Of a DNA stretch of 46,163 nucleotides, positions 19,089 to 28,780 are shown one piece after another. The stretch comes from Chitinophagaceae bacterium. GTDB taxonomy: Bacteria; Bacteroidota; Bacteroidia; Chitinophagales; UBA10324. A program made the translations under genes and the position numbers. The stretch spans positions 1 to 46,163 of the forward strand of contig CANIPU010000020.1 of the NCBI GenBank assembly GCA_947469485.1, read 5' to 3'. A model generated the notes under the pieces. It was not told the DNA's origin. It saw only the letters and a program-made list of their open reading frames with translations, and did no database searches. Within the stretch, counting starts at the first letter, position 1, and each line of letters starts with the position of its first letter.

Positions 19089-19131
19089 TTGATTAATCAA
19101 TTAGAAAAAATTTCATTGTGATATATTTTTG
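19089..19131 (+). promoter_or_regulatory. Bacteroidota-type promoter at the start of the choice-of-anchor-L/OmpA gene
   Basis: A TATTTTTG box (19124-19131) matches the Bacteroidota -7 consensus TAnnTTTG; a TTG at 19089-19091 is a possible but over-distant -33 partner. The -7 box ends only 5 bp before the ATG at 19137, so the transcript would have almost no leader if this promoter is used. Confidence 0.35.
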
Positions 19132-19136
19132 CAATT

Positions 19137-20516
19137 ATGAATGAAAAAGGTTTAAGGTGTAAAAAAGCCTTTGTTTTCTTTTTTGGATTATTTATTTCAT
19201 TTAACTCCTTTTCGCAAATTCAAGTTGATACAACTGCAAATGCTGAACAACTCATTAACAAGTTAGTTGGCAAACAAGGTGTAGTTGTTGGTAATGTTAA
19301 AGTCACAGGATCTCACCTAGGCTATGGTTATTTTTTAAACGCCGAAACTGCGTTAGGTATAGAAGAAGGTATTGTACTTTCATCAGGAAGTATTTTTGAT
19401 GCTTTTCAGGCAAACAATCTTCCTTATAAATCGGGATATTTTTCAGATCCGAAAGCAAGAAGAAAACCAAAGGGTGACAGAGATCTAAACAGAATTAGCC
19501 ATGGAACTTCAGGCGATGCCATTGTCATTGAATTTGATTTTATCCCATTGAATAATAAAATCATGTTCAATTATGTTTTTGGTTCTGAAGAATATCCTGA
19601 ATATGTAGGATCAAAATACAACGATGTATTTGCCTTTATTGTTAATGGAGAAAAAGTTAAACGACTAAATATTGCCACAATTCCAGGGGTAAATATGCCG
19701 GTTAGTATTAATACTCTTAACGACAAACTCAGCGACCAATATTATATTGATAATGATTACTATAAAAAACCGGAATTAAAAAAAACAATTCCGATGCAGA
19801 AGAAAAGGAAACCTGTTAAAAAAAACAAATTATCCGATTTCAAAATCAGCAAAGCCAAAAAGAAAAAACTTAATCAGGAGATAGTTAACAATATTCAGTA
19901 TGATGGATTAACAGGTGTAATGACAGCCTCCTGTTATGTTGTGCCTTATAAAAAGTATCATATGAAAATTGCTATCGGCGATGTAGGAGATATTGCATAT
20001 GATAGCGGAGTTATGTTAGAGGCTGGATCATTAATTAGTTTGAAAGATCCTGGTCAACCAAAATTTAAAGACTATCCTGATCTTAGTGATAAGCTTGATT
20101 TCAAATCAATTCTTGCGGGGAAAATAATTCCTGACCAGCAGTCATTTCAAGATTCATTGGATGAAGCTGAACAAGACCGGTTCGCAGTAACCAATATTAA
20201 TTTTTCTTCCGCTTCATCTATTATTCCTGATAGTTCAAAAAATAATTTAAATGAATTAGCCAATTATTTAAACAAACATTTAGAAATGCGATGTGAGTTA
20301 ACAGGCTATACTGATAATGTAGGTTCAAAAAAATACAATCAAAATTTATCGGAAAGTCGGGCAAATGCAGTTATGGGCTATTTAATTAAAAAAGGAATTG
20401 CCTGGCAGCGTTTAAAAATTGCAGGGTATAATTTTGAAGATCCTATTGCCGATAACTCAGCAGAACAAGGCAGAGCTGCCAACCGACGGGTAGAAATTAT
20501 TTTATTTGACGAATAG
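19137..20516 (+). CDS. Choice-of-anchor L domain protein fused to an OmpA peptidoglycan-binding domain
   Basis: 459 residues. Signal peptide to about residue 27 (ending SFSQ). Residues about 35-305 are a choice-of-anchor L domain: GYFLNAETALGIEEGIVLSSG, the FNYVFGSEEYPEYVGSKYNDVFAFIVNG core, and VPYKKYHMKIAIGDVGDIAYDSGVMLEAGS near its end. A Lys-rich insertion (residues about 216-250) interrupts it. Residues about 350-459 are an OmpA C-terminal domain (INFSSASSIIPDSSKNNL, LTGYTDNVGSKKYNQNLSESRANAV, GRAANRRVEI), including the peptidoglycan-contacting Asp and Arg. Choice-of-anchor proteins usually end in a sorting signal; here the anchor is the cell wall, so the protein probably sits in the periplasm or outer membrane facing the cell wall. 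Function unknown. Confidence 0.88.
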   Translation: MNEKGLRCKKAFVFFFGLFISFNSFSQIQVDTTANAEQLINKLVGKQGVVVGNVKVTGSHLGYGYFLNAETALGIEEGIVLSSGSIFDAFQANNLPYKSGYFSDPKARRKPKGDRDLNRISHGTSGDAIVIEFDFIPLNNKIMFNYVFGSEEYPEYVGSKYNDVFAFIVNGEKVKRLNIATIPGVNMPVSINTLNDKLSDQYYIDNDYYKKPELKKTIPMQKKRKPVKKNKLSDFKISKAKKKKLNQEIVNNIQYDGLTGVMTASCYVVPYKKYHMKIAIGDVGDIAYDSGVMLEAGSLISLKDPGQPKFKDYPDLSDKLDFKSILAGKIIPDQQSFQDSLDEAEQDRFAVTNINFSSASSIIPDSSKNNLNELANYLNKHLEMRCELTGYTDNVGSKKYNQNLSESRANAVMGYLIKKGIAWQRLKIAGYNFEDPIADNSAEQGRAANRRVEIILFDE

Positions 20517-20744
20517 AAATATTTAATTCAAATTATGTTTAATAAACCTGAATTAATTGAATAATTGATTACAAAAAATTAACTCATTATAAATTTTCAG
20601 TGCTTAATAATTTTATAAAAAGCAATTACAGACTGGTTTCTGAAATCAATCAGGGAAAAATTTATGTTTTAAATGACCGTTTAATCAGAATGGGGCTTTT
20701 ATAAATAATTCTCTATTGCATATTTTGAATTTACTTTTACACCA

Positions 20745-21425
20745 ATGTTGCACATAGATATTTTAACAGTTCATCCTGATTTACTTAAGGGTCCCTTCGA
20801 TCACTCAATATTAAAGAGAGCACAACAAAAACAGATAGTGGAAGTTGAGATTCATAACATCAGGGATTATACAACCGACAAACATCATTCAACTGATGAT
20901 TATCAATTTGGTGGAGGCGCAGGCATGGTGATGATGATTGAACCCATTGACAATTGTCTGAAACATCTGAAAACAAAAAGGGTTTTTGATGAAGTCATTT
21001 ACATGACACCTGATGGCGAAAGACTAAATCAACAAATTTCGAATCAGCTTTCAATGAAAGGCAACATTGCGATTCTGTGTGGGCATTATAAAGGAGTAGA
21101 CGAAAGAGTTCGCGAGCATTTTATTACTCGTGAAATTTCTATTGGAGATTATGTTTTAAGTGGAGGCGAATTGCCGGCCGCTGTTTTAATTGATTCAATT
21201 GTTCGGTTAGTTCCGGGAGTTTTAGGTGACGAAACTTCTGCTTTATTCGATTCATTTCAAGATAACCTATTGGCTCCACCTGTTTATACAAGGCCTGAAA
21301 TTTATAATGACTGGAAAGTGCCTGATATTTTGTTATCAGGTCATTTTAAAAACATTGAAGACTGGAGATATAATGAAGCTATGGAAAGAACAAAAAGCAG
21401 AAGACCGGATTTGTTGAATGAGTAA
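20745..21425 (+). CDS. trmD: tRNA (guanine-N1-)-methyltransferase TrmD
   Basis: 226 residues, typical length. Methylates G37 N1 in tRNAs reading CNN and some other codons, using SAM bound in a SPOUT trefoil knot. Signatures: N-terminal [48 protein letters not shown], and the knot [34 protein letters not shown]. The ATG start is clear. Its usual partners (rpsP, rimM, rplS) are not adjacent, so it is separated from the classical operon. A T9SS cargo gene follows 54 bp later on the same strand. Confidence 0.97.
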   Translation: MLHIDILTVHPDLLKGPFDHSILKRAQQKQIVEVEIHNIRDYTTDKHHSTDDYQFGGGAGMVMMIEPIDNCLKHLKTKRVFDEVIYMTPDGERLNQQISNQLSMKGNIAILCGHYKGVDERVREHFITREISIGDYVLSGGELPAAVLIDSIVRLVPGVLGDETSALFDSFQDNLLAPPVYTRPEIYNDWKVPDILLSGHFKNIEDWRYNEAMERTKSRRPDLLNE

Positions 21426-21479
21426 TTGTATTACTATTTATCTTTTCAATTCATTTTAATCAATTACTATTTTTATGCC

Positions 21480-23963
21480 ATGAATTTCAGAAGGTTAAAT
21501 TATTTTATCCTTATTAATATTTTAATTTCTATTCGACTTAATGGTCAAAACCTGGTAGTAAATCCAGGATTTGAAACTTATACTATTTGCCCTGCAGGAA
21601 ATAGCGGAATCAGTAATGGATTTGCTCCACCATGGGGTACACCGCCTGGCTCTATTATAACACCCGATCTTTGTAATACATGTTGTTTAAATATAGGTAA
21701 TTGCATTTCTTGCGTAAATGTTCCGGATAATTTTATGGGAACTGCTCCAACCCAATCGGGTAATGGATATTCAAGTGTTCTAACTATGTATGATTTTTGT
21801 CCGAACTGTAAAGAATACATAACTCAGCAATTTAGTACTCCATTGGTTGCTGGTTTAACTTATAAAGTTGAAGCTTATTTCAGACCAGGTGATTACAATA
21901 AATATTTAACCGATTGTCAAGGATTATATGTTTCAACAATACCACCACCTCAACCTGGAGGCAATCAACCTATTACAACAGTAATTCCACAAGTCGTTTC
22001 TACCAATATAATTTCTGATACATCACAATGGACATTAGTCACTGGAAATTATGTATCTACTGGAGGAGAACAATATGTAACAATTGGTTGCTTTCTTGAC
22101 AACGCAAATACTGCTTTTCAAACAGTCAGTTATCCTGGTGGAAGTACAATTCTAGTTACAGGCGGTGCAATGTATATGATTGACGATGTATATGTCGGAC
22201 TAACAACACCTTTATTAAATATTACTGGTGATACTATTATTTGCCTTGGAGATAGTGACACATTATTTGCACATGGTGACAATTCTTATCAATGGGCGAA
22301 TGCACTAAACGCTTCGGTAATAATTGGAACCGACTCAATATTGATAATTTCTCCAACAACAACAACAACATACTTTGTTTATGGTACAAATGATACAACC
22401 ACAATTACTATTCAGGTTATTAATCCCCCGATACTAAATCTTGGAAATGACACATCAATTTGCCCAGGGACTACAATGCAATTAAATGCTACAATAGCCG
22501 GAGCTACTTATTTGTGGCAGGATGCCTCAACCAATGCAACATTTAGCGTTGTTGACTCCGGAAATTATTATGTTCAGGTTTCGATTGGAAGTTGCATTGC
22601 TACTGATACAATAATAATCAGTTATTTAGGTTCACCCGTTTTTTCATTGGGAAATGATACAGCACTTTGCCCAAACCAAACATTCACTATAAATTTAACT
22701 GGAAGCGGAGCAAGCTATTTATGGCAAGATGGAAATGTGAATCCATTGTATACTTTTTCAAATGCCGGATTATTTTGGTGTGAAATCAGTAATGGAACCT
22801 GCACTTTTAGAGATACAATAAATGTTACTAATGTAAATCCACCCCAAATTAATCTTGGAAACGATACAACTCTTTGCATAGGTGCATCGCTTCTGTTAGA
22901 TGCAACAATAATAAATGGAAATTATCTTTGGCAAGATGGATCAGTAAATTCAACATTCAATGTCATATCATCAGGAGTATATTTTGTAACAATCAACAAT
23001 GGCTGTACTGCTTCTGATACCATTATCGTTTCTTATTTACAACCAATTCCAATATTCGGAAATGATACATCGATTTGTGATAATGCAATTTTAACTCTGA
23101 GCGCCTTAACACTGGGAGCTACCTATTTATGGCAGGATGCCTCAATAAATTCAAATTATACTGTAACAAATTCAGGCACTTACTGGGTGAATATTTCAGT
23201 ATCTGGATGTCAGAATAGCGACACAATAATAATTAGCACAATTCCTTCGCCTGTTTTTTCGCTTGGAAATGACACTGCATTTTGTGACGGAAATTCAATT
23301 CTGCTAAATCCAATAGTATCAAATGCAAATTATTTTTGGAGTAATAGTTCATCTACCGATTCATTTATTGTATCAAGCGCCGGAATTTATTCTGTAACTA
23401 TTACAGCAAATGGGTGTTCAAGTGCTGATACAGTTTCTGTTTTGTTAAATACTTTACCGGTTAGTGACCTTGGATATGATTTAACAATATGTGAAGACAC
23501 GGTTATTTCTTTAAGTGCAGGGACAAATCCGACTTATAATTTTTTATGGAATACGAATGAAATTTCATCTGTAATCACGGTAAATGAAACAGGTGTTTAT
23601 TGGGTAAGGATCAGTAATGTATGTGGAAGTGTTACTGATAGCATTATTCTTTTACCCAAACCCTGTGGCACTGATTCCTTTTGTGACTTATACTTTCCAA
23701 ATGCATTTACACCGAATGGAGATGGCATAAATGATCTTTTTTATCCAAACGATATATGCAAAACGGAATACATTCATCTTTTTGTATATAATCGTTGGGG
23801 TGAGTTAATTTATTTCACCGATTTATTTAACGATGGTTGGAATGGCACACGCGATGATGTTCCATGTTCAATGGGTGTTTATATTTATGTATGTCGTTAT
23901 AGAATTATTGATGCTTCACAGGCAAATGAAATAAAGACAGGGAATGTAACCTTGATCAGATAA
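21480..23963 (+). CDS. Large secreted protein with seven Ig-like repeats and a T9SS type-B (CHU_C) C-terminal domain
   Basis: 827 residues from ATG 21480; a longer frame from TTG 21426 adds 18 hydrophobic residues and is less likely. Signal peptide to about residue 25. Residues about 25-245 form a Cys-rich domain (NLVVNPGFETYTICPAG, several CxxC pairs), perhaps a carbohydrate- or ligand-binding jelly roll. Then about seven repeats of 75-85 residues, each starting near LGNDTxxC and containing a YLWQDxSxN core and a SGxYxVxxxxxGC ending, from about residue 248 to 725. The last 90 residues are the gliding-motility/T9SS type-B sorting domain (FPNAFTPNGDGINDLFYP ... YNRWGELIYFT ... GWNGT). It is therefore a surface or secreted filament-like protein, adhesion being the likely role (inference). 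Confidence 0.88.
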   Translation: MNFRRLNYFILINILISIRLNGQNLVVNPGFETYTICPAGNSGISNGFAPPWGTPPGSIITPDLCNTCCLNIGNCISCVNVPDNFMGTAPTQSGNGYSSVLTMYDFCPNCKEYITQQFSTPLVAGLTYKVEAYFRPGDYNKYLTDCQGLYVSTIPPPQPGGNQPITTVIPQVVSTNIISDTSQWTLVTGNYVSTGGEQYVTIGCFLDNANTAFQTVSYPGGSTILVTGGAMYMIDDVYVGLTTPLLNITGDTIICLGDSDTLFAHGDNSYQWANALNASVIIGTDSILIISPTTTTTYFVYGTNDTTTITIQVINPPILNLGNDTSICPGTTMQLNATIAGATYLWQDASTNATFSVVDSGNYYVQVSIGSCIATDTIIISYLGSPVFSLGNDTALCPNQTFTINLTGSGASYLWQDGNVNPLYTFSNAGLFWCEISNGTCTFRDTINVTNVNPPQINLGNDTTLCIGASLLLDATIINGNYLWQDGSVNSTFNVISSGVYFVTINNGCTASDTIIVSYLQPIPIFGNDTSICDNAILTLSALTLGATYLWQDASINSNYTVTNSGTYWVNISVSGCQNSDTIIISTIPSPVFSLGNDTAFCDGNSILLNPIVSNANYFWSNSSSTDSFIVSSAGIYSVTITANGCSSADTVSVLLNTLPVSDLGYDLTICEDTVISLSAGTNPTYNFLWNTNEISSVITVNETGVYWVRISNVCGSVTDSIILLPKPCGTDSFCDLYFPNAFTPNGDGINDLFYPNDICKTEYIHLFVYNRWGELIYFTDLFNDGWNGTRDDVPCSMGVYIYVCRYRIIDASQANEIKTGNVTLIR

Positions 23964-23969
23964 ACAAAC

Positions 23970-24635
23970 TTATTCCTTTACAAACCGCTTCACTTCCACA
24001 TTACCGTTTTGCATTTGCAGTTTTATAAAGTAAACACCTGATAAAAGTGATTCCAGATTGATGGTGACAGATTTTGAATCGTCCGAATCAGAATAAATAA
24101 CTCTTCCCAAAACATCAACAACAGCAATATTGTTTGCTCTAACGCTGTTGCGAAACTGTACATTCAACTCGTTGGTTGCCGGGGTGGGATAGATATTTAT
24201 ATTCGGCTGTGTATCGATTCCTGCTATTCCCTGCGCTTGCGGAATAGTAAAATAAAGAGTATCGGTATCAATGGCAACAAGACCGCTATCGTTGAGATTA
24301 TAAACTACTGTGTAGTTACCCGGACTAAAATTACTACCGAGCGAAATGGTATCGGCTGAATTGCAAATGACAGTCAGCATTCCTATCATGTGATAAGCCT
24401 GAACTGTTATTGTTGTACCAGAAATGATAAAAGATGTATCAACTATTAAACAATCGCCGCTACCGAAAGTGGCGAAACAAGCAACCTGAACTGTGCTGGT
24501 TTCGGTTGGCGAATCAGGAATTAATTTTAAACTATCTATCATTCCCCAACCTTGAGCCCTAAGGCTGGTAACTGAAAACGAAAAAAGAACAGTGATTAAA
24601 ACTGCTTTAATTGTTTGATGAATAGTTTTTTTCAT
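23970..24635 (-). CDS. Small secreted protein with T9SS type-A sorting domain
   Basis: 221 residues from ATG 24635 (the longer frame to 24689 adds residues before a clean signal peptide). The signal peptide ends SLRAQ at about residue 28. The mature region (about 110 residues) has a beta-sandwich look with alternating hydrophobic strands and two Cys; no family recognised. The T9SS domain begins NIYPTPATNELNVQF, with a PTP in place of PNP, and ends VEVKRFVKE. Convergent with the type-B protein gene (6-bp gap). Confidence 0.8.
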   Translation of the reverse strand: MKKTIHQTIKAVLITVLFSFSVTSLRAQGWGMIDSLKLIPDSPTETSTVQVACFATFGSGDCLIVDTSFIISGTTITVQAYHMIGMLTVICNSADTISLGSNFSPGNYTVVYNLNDSGLVAIDTDTLYFTIPQAQGIAGIDTQPNINIYPTPATNELNVQFRNSVRANNIAVVDVLGRVIYSDSDDSKSVTINLESLLSGVYFIKLQMQNGNVEVKRFVKE

Positions 24636-24782
24636 GAATTTGAGTTTTGAGCAAATAACATTCACAAGTATATTGACGATTGGCAACACAACATTGCTGC
24701 ATTCAATTTTCTTACTACTGCAATGCTACTCTTTCACAAATCTTTTTAAACAAGTCTTTCACTTTAAACCCCTTCATCAGAA

Positions 24783-25232
24783 TCAGTTCTTCAGAAAGTG
24801 CAGCTCTTCGTCATTCAATGTATTGTCCTCGTCAAAAATTATTTCTGTTTCCGATTTTAAAATAAGCAACCAGGTTTTACTTATTTGATTGAGTGGTGCA
24901 GTAGCGCCAAAAGTTATTTCAAACTGAATGGTACCGGAGTTGTAAGACCACGAACCGGTTTCACTAATGCCGTTGTGCGATGCAACAAACGAGCTATCGT
25001 CGTTAAATACAAATGTATATCCGGCAAAATCGGCAGTAAGGTCAGTGGTTCCAATTACATAATAACTCACCCGCCAGTTGCCTGATATGGTAAACGGAGG
25101 TGCAGGTTTTTCTTCCTTTTTACATGCCATCGATAACAACAATGCAATTGCAATAAGAGCAGTAAAAAGTTTGTTGATTCGTTTTTCTGTTAAAACAAGC
25201 ACTCTCAAATTTAAGAGAAGAATTTGCTTCAC
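24783..25232 (-). CDS. Lipocalin-like lipoprotein, unknown function
   Basis: 149 residues, probably shorter: the lipoprotein signal is FTALIAIALLLSMACKK, so translation may begin at a TTG/GTG around 25190-25205. After a Lys/Pro linker the mature part is a small beta-barrel-like domain with ISGNWRVSYYV, TFVFNDDSSFVASHNG and GSWSYNSGTIQFEI, the pattern of Bacteroidota lipocalin-like proteins. Same strand as the preceding T9SS protein, 147 bp upstream of it. Ligand unknown. Confidence 0.75.
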   Translation of the reverse strand: MKQILLLNLRVLVLTEKRINKLFTALIAIALLLSMACKKEEKPAPPFTISGNWRVSYYVIGTTDLTADFAGYTFVFNDDSSFVASHNGISETGSWSYNSGTIQFEITFGATAPLNQISKTWLLILKSETEIIFDEDNTLNDEELHFLKN

Positions 25233-25333
25233 ACAATTTCATAATTTATCATAGGTTTTCACACAAGTTTGTCATTAGACACTCGCTTTCTGCATTGTTG
25301 AAACCACATACCAAACCACACTATGCATCGTTT

Positions 25334-25341
25334 TATATTTC
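25334..25341 (+). promoter_or_regulatory. Candidate -7 box for ftsK
   Basis: TATATTTC at 25334-25341 fits TAnnTTTG/C, 29 bp before the ftsK ATG. No good TTG -33 element is evident at the usual distance. Confidence 0.3.
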
Positions 25342-25370
25342 AACCTGAATAATTGTAACCATTACAAACC

Positions 25371-28001
25371 ATGGCAGAAAAATTAGGCAACCGCTTAAAA
25401 CCAAAAAAGGAAGAAATTGATCTGGAAATAGATGATCAGTTTGTAGAACTGGCAGAACAAAATGAAGAAGAATTGGTTGAAGCAGAAGAAATGGATGAGG
25501 TGATTGCTTCGAAACCAGAGAAGAAAAAAGCTCCACGCGATAAAAAACCCAAGGAGGAAAAAGAAAAGAAAACAAAAGAGAAGAAAGAAAAAGCTCCTTC
25601 AGCATACACACAAACCATTCAGTTTATACGAGGCGAAAAGTTTAAAAAACTAAGTGGCCTCTTTCTGCTTCTGTTCACTGTGTTTCTGGGTGTTTCGTTT
25701 ATATCCTACTTTTTCACAGGGGCAATGGACCGCTCATCTATCTACCCTTTTAGTTGGTCAGTATTTTTTGATGCAGGTATCAAAGCCGAAAACCACATGG
25801 GTAAACTTGGAGCTTACATTTCTCACCTCTTCATCTGGAATGGTTATGGCTTAACGGCATTTTTAACCTTGCCATTTATATTTTCTTATGGAATAAATCG
25901 GTTGGTTGAAAAGAAAATTCTTCCAACTTTCAGAATATTCAAACATTGTTTTGCACTTACTTTAATTCTTGCCCCTGCACTTGCTTTCATTTTCCAGAAC
26001 AAATCCTTCCCTTATGGCGGCGCATTCGGAATTTACATAAACGATATTCTGCTGGGTTATCTCGGTCAAATAGGTACAGGCGCATTAATGATATCCGGAA
26101 TTCTTGGCTACCTGATTGCCACATTTAACTTTAATTTCAAACGAGAAGAAAAACAAGTAGCAGTTACCGATGAAAACGAAACACAACATTCAATTGTAAC
26201 CGTTGATAAATCAAATGCATTCACTATTGTTCCCACCCAGGCAACTCCGGCATTCAGCGAAACCACTAATAAAAAGAAAGAAGAAGCCACTAACGAAATT
26301 CCGTTATCAAACACATTCACCGCAGCACCAGTTATTTCATCACAGGTATTGGAATTAAATCAGGAAGTTGAAACAGAGGAAGCTGAAGAACCTTTTAATG
26401 CAGATTATGATGAGGATTTAGAATTGGACATTGTTGAAACTCCTGTGGAAGAATCAGTTGAAGAAATTGATAACACGCCCCTTGGTTTATACGACCCAAC
26501 TCTTGATTTAAGCAATTACAAGTATCCTGAATTGGATTTGCTTGAAGTATACGGAACAGAGAAAGTCAAGATTGATACTGAAGAACTTGAGCGCAATAAA
26601 AATCAAATCATTGGTACACTTCAGAATTATGGAATTGAAATTCATAAGATAAAAGCAACAGTTGGCCCTACTGTTACACTATATGAAATCATACCTGCTC
26701 CAGGTGTTCGTATCAGTAAAATTAAAAATCTGGAAGATGATATAGCGTTGAGTTTAGCTGCATTGGGCATTCGGATTATTGCTCCAATTCCAGGCAAAGG
26801 CACTATTGGCATTGAGGTTCCTAACATTAACAAAGAAGTAGTAAGCATGCGCACCTTGCTTGCATCAGAAAAATTCCAGAATACTTCATACGATTTACCA
26901 ATTGCTTTAGGGAAAACAATCAGCAACGAAATTTTTATCGCTGACCTTTCAAAGATGCCTCACTTGTTAATGGCTGGTGCTACCGGTCAAGGAAAATCTG
27001 TCGGGATAAATGCTTTACTTGTTTCGCTATTGTATAAAAAACATCCCTCGCAATTAAAGTTTGTTTTAGTCGATCCTAAAAAGGTAGAATTAAGTTTATA
27101 CAGCATTATTGAAAAACACTTTTTAGCAAAACTCCCCGGAGAAGCAGAACCAATTATTGTTGATACCAAAAAGGTAATAAATACTTTGAAGGCCCTTTGT
27201 ATTGAAATGGATCAACGATATAATTTATTAAAAGAGGCCGGTTGCAGAAACTTAAAAGAATACAACGAGAAATTTATTTCGCGTCGCTTAAATCCAAATA
27301 AAGGCCACCGCTTCCTTCCTTACATCGTGTTGGTGATAGATGAGTTTGCCGATTTGATTATGACCGCTGGTAAAGAAATAGAAACTCCGATTGCTCGTTT
27401 AGCTCAGTTAGCACGGGCTATTGGTATTCACTTAATCATTGCAACTCAACGACCTTCAGTAAATATTATCACCGGAACAATTAAAGCCAACTTCCCTGCA
27501 CGAATTGCATTTAAAGTTTCTTCTAAAATTGATTCGCGTACAATTCTTGATACTGGTGGTGCCGAACAATTAATTGGTCGAGGTGATATGCTGATTTCTA
27601 TTAATGGCGAAGTAATTCGCTTGCAATGTGCATTTGTTGATACTCCTGAAGTAGAAAAAGTTACTGAATTCATTGGTCACCAGCACGGATATCCTGATGC
27701 TCATTTATTACCAGAAGTAGCTGATGAGGAAGGAGAAGGCGGAGACGATTCATTTGATCCTGATGAAAGAGATGAAATGTTTGAAGAAGCTGCAAGGTTG
27801 ATTGTTCAACACCAACAAGGTTCCACTTCATTAATACAGCGAAGAATGAAACTTGGATACAACCGCGCTGGCAGATTAATGGATCAATTAGAGCAAGCCG
27901 GTGTTGTTGGCCCTAATCAGGGAAGCAAGGCCAGGGAGGTTCTGATTAAGGATTCTTATGCTTTGGAACAGTTCTTGAATAACCTTGGAGAGAAAGTATA
28001 A
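25371..28001 (+). CDS. ftsK: DNA translocase FtsK/SpoIIIE
   Basis: 876 residues, full length for a Bacteroidota FtsK. An acidic and then Lys-rich cytosolic N-terminus (1-80) is followed by four membrane segments between about 85 and 260. Next is an acidic linker (about 265-390), then the RecA-like motor with Walker A MAGATGQGKSVGINAL at about 533-548 and Walker B YIVLVIDEFADLI. The motor continues through ATQRPSVNIITGTIKANFPARIAF, and a C-terminal winged-helix gamma domain follows (TSLIQRRMKLGYNRAGRLMDQLEQ). Pumps chromosome termini through the septum and activates XerCD at dif; xerD lies upstream at 14955. It overlaps nothing but is followed 13 bp later by lolA. Confidence 0.96.
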   Translation: MAEKLGNRLKPKKEEIDLEIDDQFVELAEQNEEELVEAEEMDEVIASKPEKKKAPRDKKPKEEKEKKTKEKKEKAPSAYTQTIQFIRGEKFKKLSGLFLLLFTVFLGVSFISYFFTGAMDRSSIYPFSWSVFFDAGIKAENHMGKLGAYISHLFIWNGYGLTAFLTLPFIFSYGINRLVEKKILPTFRIFKHCFALTLILAPALAFIFQNKSFPYGGAFGIYINDILLGYLGQIGTGALMISGILGYLIATFNFNFKREEKQVAVTDENETQHSIVTVDKSNAFTIVPTQATPAFSETTNKKKEEATNEIPLSNTFTAAPVISSQVLELNQEVETEEAEEPFNADYDEDLELDIVETPVEESVEEIDNTPLGLYDPTLDLSNYKYPELDLLEVYGTEKVKIDTEELERNKNQIIGTLQNYGIEIHKIKATVGPTVTLYEIIPAPGVRISKIKNLEDDIALSLAALGIRIIAPIPGKGTIGIEVPNINKEVVSMRTLLASEKFQNTSYDLPIALGKTISNEIFIADLSKMPHLLMAGATGQGKSVGINALLVSLLYKKHPSQLKFVLVDPKKVELSLYSIIEKHFLAKLPGEAEPIIVDTKKVINTLKALCIEMDQRYNLLKEAGCRNLKEYNEKFISRRLNPNKGHRFLPYIVLVIDEFADLIMTAGKEIETPIARLAQLARAIGIHLIIATQRPSVNIITGTIKANFPARIAFKVSSKIDSRTILDTGGAEQLIGRGDMLISINGEVIRLQCAFVDTPEVEKVTEFIGHQHGYPDAHLLPEVADEEGEGGDDSFDPDERDEMFEEAARLIVQHQQGSTSLIQRRMKLGYNRAGRLMDQLEQAGVVGPNQGSKAREVLIKDSYALEQFLNNLGEKV

Positions 28002-28014
28002 ATTTGTCCAAGAA

Positions 28015-28671
28015 ATGAAAAAAATCGCCTCTCTCCTACTAGCATCTTGCTTGTTTATTTGTGTTGCAAATTCATTTGCTCAAACACCTGATACAAAAAC
28101 AGCAACAACCATTCTTAATGGTGTAAGCGCAAAATATAAAGCGTATACATCAGTAAAAGCTTCTTTCACAATGAAAACCGAAGGGGCAAATAATAAGGTA
28201 ACTGATACTCAATCAGGAACTTTGTATGTTAAAGGAAACAAGTACAAATTGGAATTAGTAAATCAGGAAATTACTTGTGATAATGCTAAAATCTGGACTT
28301 TTTTAAAGGATGCCAATGAAGTGCAGGTAAATACCTATGAACCAGATGAAGATGCAATTACACCTACTCAGATATTTACTATTTATGAAAAGAATTTTCT
28401 TTGCGGGTATGTTGAAGAACAAACAATCAATGCCAAAGTTTATCAAGTAATTGACATGACACCTAATGATAAAAACAAACCTTATTTTAAAGTAAGGCTT
28501 CTGATTGATAAAGCTGCGAAAACAATTTATTCAGCAAAAGTCTTTGATAAAAATGGAAGCAGATATACTTACGAAATTGTAAAACTTACTCCCAACCCAG
28601 TATTAGTTGATACTTATTTTACATTCAATGCAAAAGATCATCCCGGTATTGAAGTAGTGGATTTAAGGTAA
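28015..28671 (+). CDS. lolA: Outer-membrane lipoprotein carrier LolA-like protein
   Basis: 218 residues from ATG 28015; the frame opens 30 bases earlier, overlapping the ftsK end, but the signal peptide (MKKIASLLLASCLFICVANSFAQ) fixes the start. The mature protein has the LolA-type half-barrel pattern: YKAYTSVKASFTMKT, GTLYVKGNKYKLEL, CDNAKIWTFLKDANEVQVNTY, KVRLLIDKAAKTIYSAKVFDKNGSRYTYEI, and a closing FTFNAKDHPGIEVVDLR. It should ferry lipoproteins across the periplasm. It directly follows ftsK, a pairing seen widely in Bacteroidota; the two are probably co-transcribed. No lolB-like gene is nearby. Confidence 0.9.
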   Translation: MKKIASLLLASCLFICVANSFAQTPDTKTATTILNGVSAKYKAYTSVKASFTMKTEGANNKVTDTQSGTLYVKGNKYKLELVNQEITCDNAKIWTFLKDANEVQVNTYEPDEDAITPTQIFTIYEKNFLCGYVEEQTINAKVYQVIDMTPNDKNKPYFKVRLLIDKAAKTIYSAKVFDKNGSRYTYEIVKLTPNPVLVDTYFTFNAKDHPGIEVVDLR

Positions 28672-28693
28672 AACTCTACCTTTAAAAAACAAT

Positions 28694-28730
28694 AAAAAGG
28701 CTTGCTTATGCAGGCCATTTTTGTTTTATT
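28694..28730 (+). terminator. Intrinsic terminator after lolA
   Basis: Stem GGCTTGC (28699-28705) and GCAGGCC (28710-28716) with one G-T wobble, TTAT loop, followed by ATTTTTGTTTT. It separates ftsK-lolA from lpdA. Confidence 0.8.
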
Positions 28731-28749
28731 AATAAAAAGTTTTTCTGTT

Positions 28750-28757
28750 TAACTTTC
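28750..28757 (+). promoter_or_regulatory. Candidate -7 box for lpdA
   Basis: TAACTTTC (28750-28757), followed by GCCC, lies 23 bp before the lpdA ATG and fits the Bacteroidota TAnnTTTG-type element. A closely similar TACTTTCGCCCC sits at 41334-41345 before smc. Confidence 0.4.
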
Positions 28758-28780
28758 GCCCATTAAAAATCTATAGATTA

